From PALSA-188 sp050746185 (GTDB taxonomy: Bacteria > Acidobacteriota > Terriglobia > Terriglobales > Acidobacteriaceae): 64,000 bases of DNA. Made by a program: the position numbers and the translations under genes. The notes beneath the pieces are model-generated. The model saw only the letters and a program-made list of their open reading frames with translations. It did not search any database and had not been told where the DNA came from. Location of the stretch: assembly GCA_050746185.1 (NCBI GenBank), contig JBOGLA010000028.1, positions 1 to 64,000 of the forward strand, given 5' to 3'. Positions 59,587 to 64,000 of the stretch are shown here, piece by piece. Position 1 is the stretch's first letter; every line of letters starts with the position of its first letter.

Positions 59587-60831
59587 CTACCCCAGGTATT
59601 TCACAAACTGCGCCGGCTGATTGTCGAAACCAGGGAAGACCTGGTCCAGAGCTTTGTTCCCCAGATGCCGGTAAACTGCTTCGCCGATCACCCGGCGAAA
59701 GTCTGTAGTGAGCGCAAGATCACGCCCTTCGTAAAGTTGCGATTGATCGAGTCCCGGCCAGCGTCCGTAAACCTTGCCGCCTTTGACCGGACCGCCCATC
59801 ACGAACATGACATTGGCGTGTCCGTGGTCGGTGCCGCGATTGCCATTCTCGCGAGCCGTGCGTCCAAACTCAGACATGGTTATCACGACCGTATCTTCCC
59901 CGAGGTCGCCGAGATCAATCCAAAACGCAGCGATGGATTGCGAGAATTCGCGCAATACGTTCGCAATCTGGCCTTGCGTGCTGCCTTCGTTGACATGGTG
60001 ATCCCATCCGCCAATATCCGCAAAAGCAACCTGCACGCCGAGGTTCGCCTTGATCAGCTGCGCAAGCTGTTTGAGGCTATCGCCGAAGCGTCCCCTGGGA
60101 TAGTCAGCGCCCGCCGCGGGAGCGTATTTTGAGGGATCAGCCGCCTTCAACATTTTTACAGCTTCGAATGTTTCCTGACCGGTGCCGTGAAGAACCGAAT
60201 CCACCGATTGGTCATACATTGCCTCAAAGGTATTCGCAATCGGCATGGCGTTGGGATTGCGCCCTCCCACGCCAAAATCGTTGATATTGTTTAGTGCCAC
60301 GGCCGGTTCAGGCCCGGAAAGTATGCGCGGCAGCGAAGGCCCCATGGCGATGGCTCGGAACGCGGAGTCGGCGTCTGAGTCGGGAAGCGAACGCAAGGTG
60401 CGGTTCAGCCAGCCATCCTCTGTTGCCTTCACGCCGGGCGTGCCGGATTCCATGAAGTCTTGTGCGTCGAAATGCGACCGCGAGGGGTCCGGCGATCCGG
60501 CGGCATGGACAATCGCCAACTGGCGCTGATTCCACAGAGGCTGGAATGGCGATAGCGACGGATGCAGCCCAAAGAATCCGTCCAAGTCAACGACTGCATT
60601 GCGCGGAATATTGATGGATGGACGCATCGCGTAGTACGCCTGTTCGCCATGCGGAACAACGATGTTCAATCCATCAGCAGCGCCGCGCTGGAAGATGACG
60701 ACCAACCGTTTGTTTTTGATGCCAAGCGACTCCGCTGCATATGCGGCGCGAGTAAGAAAGGCTGGAACGGCCGCCGTACCGACCACCGCAATAGCGCTAT
60801 TGCGAAGAAACACGCGACGAGTAATGGACAT
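59587..60831 (-). CDS. DUF1501 (sulfatase-like) protein with a Tat signal
   Basis: A 414-residue protein. The N-terminus ITRRVFLRNSAIAVVGTA is a twin-arginine signal (R-R-V-F-L), so it is exported folded. The DUF1501 body contains VVIFQRGAADGLNIVVPH, AQDFMESGTPG, then FADIGGWDHHVNEGS and MSEFGRTARENGNRGTDHGH, typical of the family, which is distantly related to alkaline-phosphatase-like enzymes. The exact reaction is unknown. It follows the DUF1800 gene, 99 bases downstream on the same strand; this pairing recurs in Acidobacteria, Planctomycetes and Bacteroidetes. Their products probably act together outside the cytoplasm. Confidence 0.82.
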   Translation of the reverse strand: MSITRRVFLRNSAIAVVGTAAVPAFLTRAAYAAESLGIKNKRLVVIFQRGAADGLNIVVPHGEQAYYAMRPSINIPRNAVVDLDGFFGLHPSLSPFQPLWNQRQLAIVHAAGSPDPSRSHFDAQDFMESGTPGVKATEDGWLNRTLRSLPDSDADSAFRAIAMGPSLPRILSGPEPAVALNNINDFGVGGRNPNAMPIANTFEAMYDQSVDSVLHGTGQETFEAVKMLKAADPSKYAPAAGADYPRGRFGDSLKQLAQLIKANLGVQVAFADIGGWDHHVNEGSTQGQIANVLREFSQSIAAFWIDLGDLGEDTVVITMSEFGRTARENGNRGTDHGHANVMFVMGGPVKGGKVYGRWPGLDQSQLYEGRDLALTTDFRRVIGEAVYRHLGNKALDQVFPGFDNQPAQFVKYLG

Positions 60832-60847
60832 AGTGACTTCCTTTTTT

Positions 60848-60925
60848 GCTCTCAGCTGTCGGCTCTCAGCTCTCAGCCAGAGCCATGAAGACCCTACTCA
60901 GAGCTGATATCTGAAAGCTGACAGC
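60848..60925. repeat. Imperfect inverted repeats in the DUF1800-DUF1501 gap
   Basis: Copies of GCTCTCAGCT appear at about 60848-60857 and again near 60862-60876. The right side has AGCTGATATCTGAAAGCTGACAGC, which is partly complementary to the left. The whole 99-bp gap could form a long imperfect stem. A low-complexity AGCT/CAG repeat expansion is the simplest reading. Confidence 0.3.
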
Positions 60926-60930
60926 CGCCC

Positions 60931-62928
60931 TCATCTCCTCTGAAATTCTGGAGATCCTAAAATCAATCCCGCGATGATCTTTACATTCGGCGGATGCGCC
61001 GCATCATCCAGCTTCCGTTGCGCGATCTGCGGCTCCGGCAAGCGCGCTGCGATCGTGTCATGAGTCTGTTTTGAGACATCGCCGGCTAGAAAGCCATTCT
61101 CAAGAGCGGCCAAAATCTGCTGAGGTTCAGTTGGAGGAGTGGGTCCCAACACCTCATTCGTATCCGCCCGAACGCCCTTGAACCTTCCGGTGGTGAGTGC
61201 GAGCGCGAAATTCATGCGTCCCAAGAGCGCTGCCGAATTCACCCACGCGTCCGCCTTCATCGAATATCCAGTTGGTGGCTGCATACCATACAGAGGCATT
61301 CCCATCAGTCGAAGTTGGTTCGCGAGAGGCATTGCGTTATCTATTTGCGCATCCGTTGCGCGCGCAGCCGAGACAACGAATTCCAGCGGCGTTTTTACCT
61401 TCGCCCGGTAGGCCTCGGGAGCCCAGAACTCCGGTGAGTGAAGCATCGTCTTAAGCACCTCGCGGATGTCGCCATTTTTTTTCAGGAACGTGCGCGACAT
61501 GCGGTCCACCAAGGCAGGCGGCGGATCATCCGAAACAAAGCGCATTGCCAACTTGGTGCATACGAATTTCGCGGTAGACGGATGGTGCGCCAGCAAATGC
61601 AGTACTTCCAAGCCTTCCTTTTCGCCGCTGGGCTTGATCCGGTGGCCCAACACCATCTTGTCTCCGGGTTCGTGCTTGCGTTCGTCGAACGTGAACCCAC
61701 GGCCCTCTCGTGGTTCTTTTAGAGTCCAGCCAGTGAGAACGCGGGCAACTTCGGTCACATCTTTTTGGGTGTAGCCGCCGTTTACCCCGAGAGTTTGAAG
61801 TTCCATTATTTCGCGGCCATAATTTTCGTTGAGCCCGTTTCGTTTCCCCTTGGCCTGCTTCACCGGGCCATTGCGTTTGGCGCGCCTTTTCCAGTTATCG
61901 TTGCGACGTTTTCCAATGCCGTTGGCAAAATCGGAATTCGGCCCAACGCTCAACCAGTTGTCCAGATAGAACAGCATGGCGGGACTTTGAGCGGTCGCCA
62001 CCAGCAGGTCCTCGAATTTGCCCATGGCACGAGGACGAATCACATCGCGTTCGTAACTTGTCAGGAGATAGCGGTCGGCGTTTTTGCCGATGAACACGTT
62101 GAAGTGATTCATCCAGAAATCCGTCATCACTTCCTGCAACTGGCGCTCGCTATAGATGGCCCGAATTAACTTGGCTTCGACGAGTTCCTGGTCAACAACC
62201 TGCATGGGATAGTTAAGCGCGATTACCGTCTCGCGATCCCGTGGGTTCAAGCCCTCGATCAGATTGTTGCGTTCGGGTCCCTTAAGAGAAGTGACCAGAG
62301 CGATTTGATCTTCAGTAGGCATCGCCAGGATCGCCTTTACCCGCTGATCCGCGGGCATGTCGAGCAAGTTACCCACATTTACATCTTCGCGCTGGCGATC
62401 TTCGTTGTGACGGGAAGTTTCTTCGTCTGTGGGAGCGGTGCCAGTGCCAGACGGGGTCATGTCGTTTATATTCGCGCTGGCCGGAACCACCTGCTGCTTG
62501 CGCTCCTGCTTTTCCTGGAAGCGTTCCACTTGCGCTTCGTAGATTGCATGCTTGACCGGATCAGAAGGCATGGAAAGCCTGCCATTTGCGATGGCGCGAA
62601 CAATCTCGGGCGGTGGAAAATTCTGAATGATTTGCCGCGTACTCATCTGCAAGGTGGGGAACTGGGCCAGGCGGGCTTCCAATTTGCTATCGTCAATTTT
62701 TGACGGATGCAATTGCTCGTCAATCCACTTGTCCACGCCCATCGCGCTAACGCGCTCGATGTCCCCAGGGCGCGGTCCAAACGTCAGGCGGTTCAGGGCG
62801 TGAACGGCGCGTTTGTGCTCACCCATCTGCGGTACGTTAGGGGTGTTCTTTTTTCGGGCGAGCGCAAATGGCAGGCAGACTGCCAACAATATCAAGGCGA
62901 GAGACGATCCAAGTCGTTTTCGTGACAT
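60931..62928 (-). CDS. DUF1800-domain protein
   Basis: A 665-residue exported protein with signal peptide (about 1-24). DUF1800 signatures are AVHALNRLTFGPRPGDIERV near the N-terminus, VMTDFWMNHFNVFIGKNADR in the middle, and YGREIMELQTLGVNGGYTQK, then VARVLTGWTLKEP, in the C-terminal half. A 60- to 70-residue low-complexity insertion (about 130-190) is present. The family has no known biochemical activity; genes are typically next to DUF1501. Together they are thought to form an exported or cell-surface pair. It is the first gene of this two-gene set. Confidence 0.82.
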   Translation of the reverse strand: MSRKRLGSSLALILLAVCLPFALARKKNTPNVPQMGEHKRAVHALNRLTFGPRPGDIERVSAMGVDKWIDEQLHPSKIDDSKLEARLAQFPTLQMSTRQIIQNFPPPEIVRAIANGRLSMPSDPVKHAIYEAQVERFQEKQERKQQVVPASANINDMTPSGTGTAPTDEETSRHNEDRQREDVNVGNLLDMPADQRVKAILAMPTEDQIALVTSLKGPERNNLIEGLNPRDRETVIALNYPMQVVDQELVEAKLIRAIYSERQLQEVMTDFWMNHFNVFIGKNADRYLLTSYERDVIRPRAMGKFEDLLVATAQSPAMLFYLDNWLSVGPNSDFANGIGKRRNDNWKRRAKRNGPVKQAKGKRNGLNENYGREIMELQTLGVNGGYTQKDVTEVARVLTGWTLKEPREGRGFTFDERKHEPGDKMVLGHRIKPSGEKEGLEVLHLLAHHPSTAKFVCTKLAMRFVSDDPPPALVDRMSRTFLKKNGDIREVLKTMLHSPEFWAPEAYRAKVKTPLEFVVSAARATDAQIDNAMPLANQLRLMGMPLYGMQPPTGYSMKADAWVNSAALLGRMNFALALTTGRFKGVRADTNEVLGPTPPTEPQQILAALENGFLAGDVSKQTHDTIAARLPEPQIAQRKLDDAAHPPNVKIIAGLILGSPEFQRR

Positions 62929-62981
62929 GGGCGGTGGGTCCCTGAAGGCGGACTTAGCCTCCTCCAGATTATGAACCCAAT

Positions 62982-64000
62982 TCAGCGAGAAAGTTGTGCG
63001 TCCGTGGACGGTTTATCAAACAATTGGGAGTTGACCTTTGGATTGACCTCAATCTTGCTGAACTGGACCATGCTGGAGTCCAGGCCGTTTTGTTTATTCT
63101 TTCGTAAATAGGGAAGAGTGATTCCATCTGCCGTTCTCCAATCCGCGAAGCTGGTCTCATCGTGAGACTCGCCGGAACGGCCCATGGAGTCATAGGTCTC
63201 CCTCAGGATGTGTCCGGTCTGAGGATCAACGAACCAGCGAATGCTCGTTTCTTTGCTATTAACGTCGAGGATACTCGCTTGGGTATCACCGATCTTCTCC
63301 GTTCCATTCGCTGAAAAGTAAAACGCCGGGTCATCTAAATGCTGTCCGATGAAGATCAGGTCGCGATGAATCTGCTGCATGCTGTCAGCTTTTCGCGCGG
63401 GGGGCATGTCGCGAACGCCCATGCCGGCCGCCGCCATGAAGCCGGCTTCAGGAGTCACCACAATCGTCATTGTGCCCTGCGGCGTCTGTATCTCAGCATG
63501 CATCCGATCGGGAAAAACTATTGTGGTTTGCATGGTTACGGGATAATCCCCCTGTGCAGTCTTCTGCGTCAGGGTGAAGTCTGACCGAAGGGCTTTCACC
63601 GATTTTAGTTTTTCGAGGCCGCCCATGGCATTGACGACCTTTGCCGCCAGGGCTTTGCCTTCTGGATTCGATCCGGTCGGCGTGACTGCGGGCGCTTCCG
63701 ATTTTTCAGCAGGTGGAGGCGGGATCGTAATGTCCACTTTGGTTACGGGTCCCAGCGACGACAATGGCTTGTCGAACTCAGAGGTATTTCCCACTACCAG
63801 CACTTTGAGCTGGTCTTTATGCAAATACTTGGGAATGATGCGCGCCACATCCGCGGTCGTGACCTTTTCGATTCCTGCTCGAAAACGCTCCAGGAAGTCC
63901 GGTGGGTACCCATAGAACTCGTAGGCCATGCGCTCGCGCAAGACTTTGTCCGGGGTATCGAAATTGAAAACAAACGAATTGAGGATTGAATCTTTGGCGC
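62982..64000 (-). CDS. M16-type peptidase-family protein with C-terminal lipoprotein-sorting-like domain, cut by the right edge
   Basis: The frame runs off the window at 63998; the visible 338 residues are the C-terminal part. The first ~75 visible residues, NSFVFNFDTPDKVLRERMAY, then YEFYGYPPDFLERFRAGIEK and TTADVARIIPKYLHKDQLKV, are the C-terminal half of an M16-like zinc peptidase subunit. A proline-rich linker (PPPPAEKSEAPAVTPTGSNP) joins a beta-rich domain (about 110-325) with VVNAMGGLEKLKSVKALRSD and YLRKNKQNGLDSSMVQF, similar to outer-membrane lipoprotein-sorting (LolA-like) domains. This visible half lacks the HxxEH motif, which would be upstream and outside the window. Confidence 0.7.
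   Translation of the reverse strand, partial: AKDSILNSFVFNFDTPDKVLRERMAYEFYGYPPDFLERFRAGIEKVTTADVARIIPKYLHKDQLKVLVVGNTSEFDKPLSSLGPVTKVDITIPPPPAEKSEAPAVTPTGSNPEGKALAAKVVNAMGGLEKLKSVKALRSDFTLTQKTAQGDYPVTMQTTIVFPDRMHAEIQTPQGTMTIVVTPEAGFMAAAGMGVRDMPPARKADSMQQIHRDLIFIGQHLDDPAFYFSANGTEKIGDTQASILDVNSKETSIRWFVDPQTGHILRETYDSMGRSGESHDETSFADWRTADGITLPYLRKNKQNGLDSSMVQFSKIEVNPKVNSQLFDKPSTDAQLSR

Noticed and set aside
1..64000. tRNA, rRNA, prophage or complete transposase gene
   Set aside because: None was recognised on either strand by eye; a tRNAscan or IS search could still reveal one.

Overview
The window reads as a chromosome segment of an environmental Acidobacteriota, most probably class Terriglobia. 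This is inferred from gene content, not from a marker gene: a DUF1501/DUF1800 pair, DUF1844, futalosine-type menaquinone genes, a very large secreted beta-propeller protein ending in Ig-like repeats, and a BamA-like/TamB outer-membrane locus. No rRNA, tRNA, CRISPR array, complete insertion sequence or prophage was recognised. Genes are dense, lie on both strands, and often overlap by 4 bases (ATGA). Layout. 1-7.9 kb: a 59-residue zinc ribbon behind a structured leader, an RlpA-like protein, thiD, a TPR protein with no standard start codon, a PspC protein, an alpha/beta hydrolase, aroA and proC. 8-15 kb: a 1394-residue secreted protein with a hydrophobic insertion in its last Ig-like repeat, a small HTH-like gene directly upstream of it, an orphan modBC pair and a HAD hydrolase. 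15-22 kb: a minor-pilin operon (fimT-, pilV-, pilW- and very large pilX-like genes), then a receiver-PilZ-PilZ protein. 22-27.7 kb: a UDP-glucuronate decarboxylase, an MFS carrier, a GAF-TM-TonB protein, a small lipoprotein and a ThiF/MoeB E1 enzyme. 27.9-36.4 kb: an envelope-assembly operon: an Omp85 protein with about seven POTRA modules, a SurA-N-like chaperone without a PPIase domain, TamB, and then pcm. 36.4-42.4 kb: menaquinone genes (ubiA/mqnP-like, mqnE, ubiE/menG) interspersed with a broken brnTA toxin-antitoxin locus, a phosphoesterase lipoprotein and an unusual fusion of an HPF/RaiA ribosome-hibernation domain to sigma-70-like segments. 42.4-50.6 kb: an SDR without the usual tyrosine, a parvulin foldase, a CDF transporter with three cytosolic dimer domains, an EamA transporter, ribF, a metallo-beta-lactamase-fold hydrolase, DUF1844 and ygfZ. 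50.9-55.2 kb: the conserved phoH-ybeY-corC-era cluster. 55.2-64 kb: an NtrY/NtrX-like two-component pair whose regulator has GSFPAA in place of the sigma-54 contact motif GAFTGA, a small secreted protein, DUF1501/DUF1800, and an M16-type peptidase cut by the right edge. The main themes are envelope biogenesis (BamA/TamB/chaperones, pilins, TonB), menaquinone and cofactor synthesis (thiD, ribF, E1, modBC) and ribosome or RNA maintenance (ybeY, era, the HPF fusion). The strongest candidate for an under-described system is the HPF-sigma fusion at 40490-41542. Next are the internal hydrophobic insertion at 8191-8397 and the NtrC-family regulator that probably cannot engage sigma-54. All functional calls come from reading translated sequences and motifs; no database search was run.
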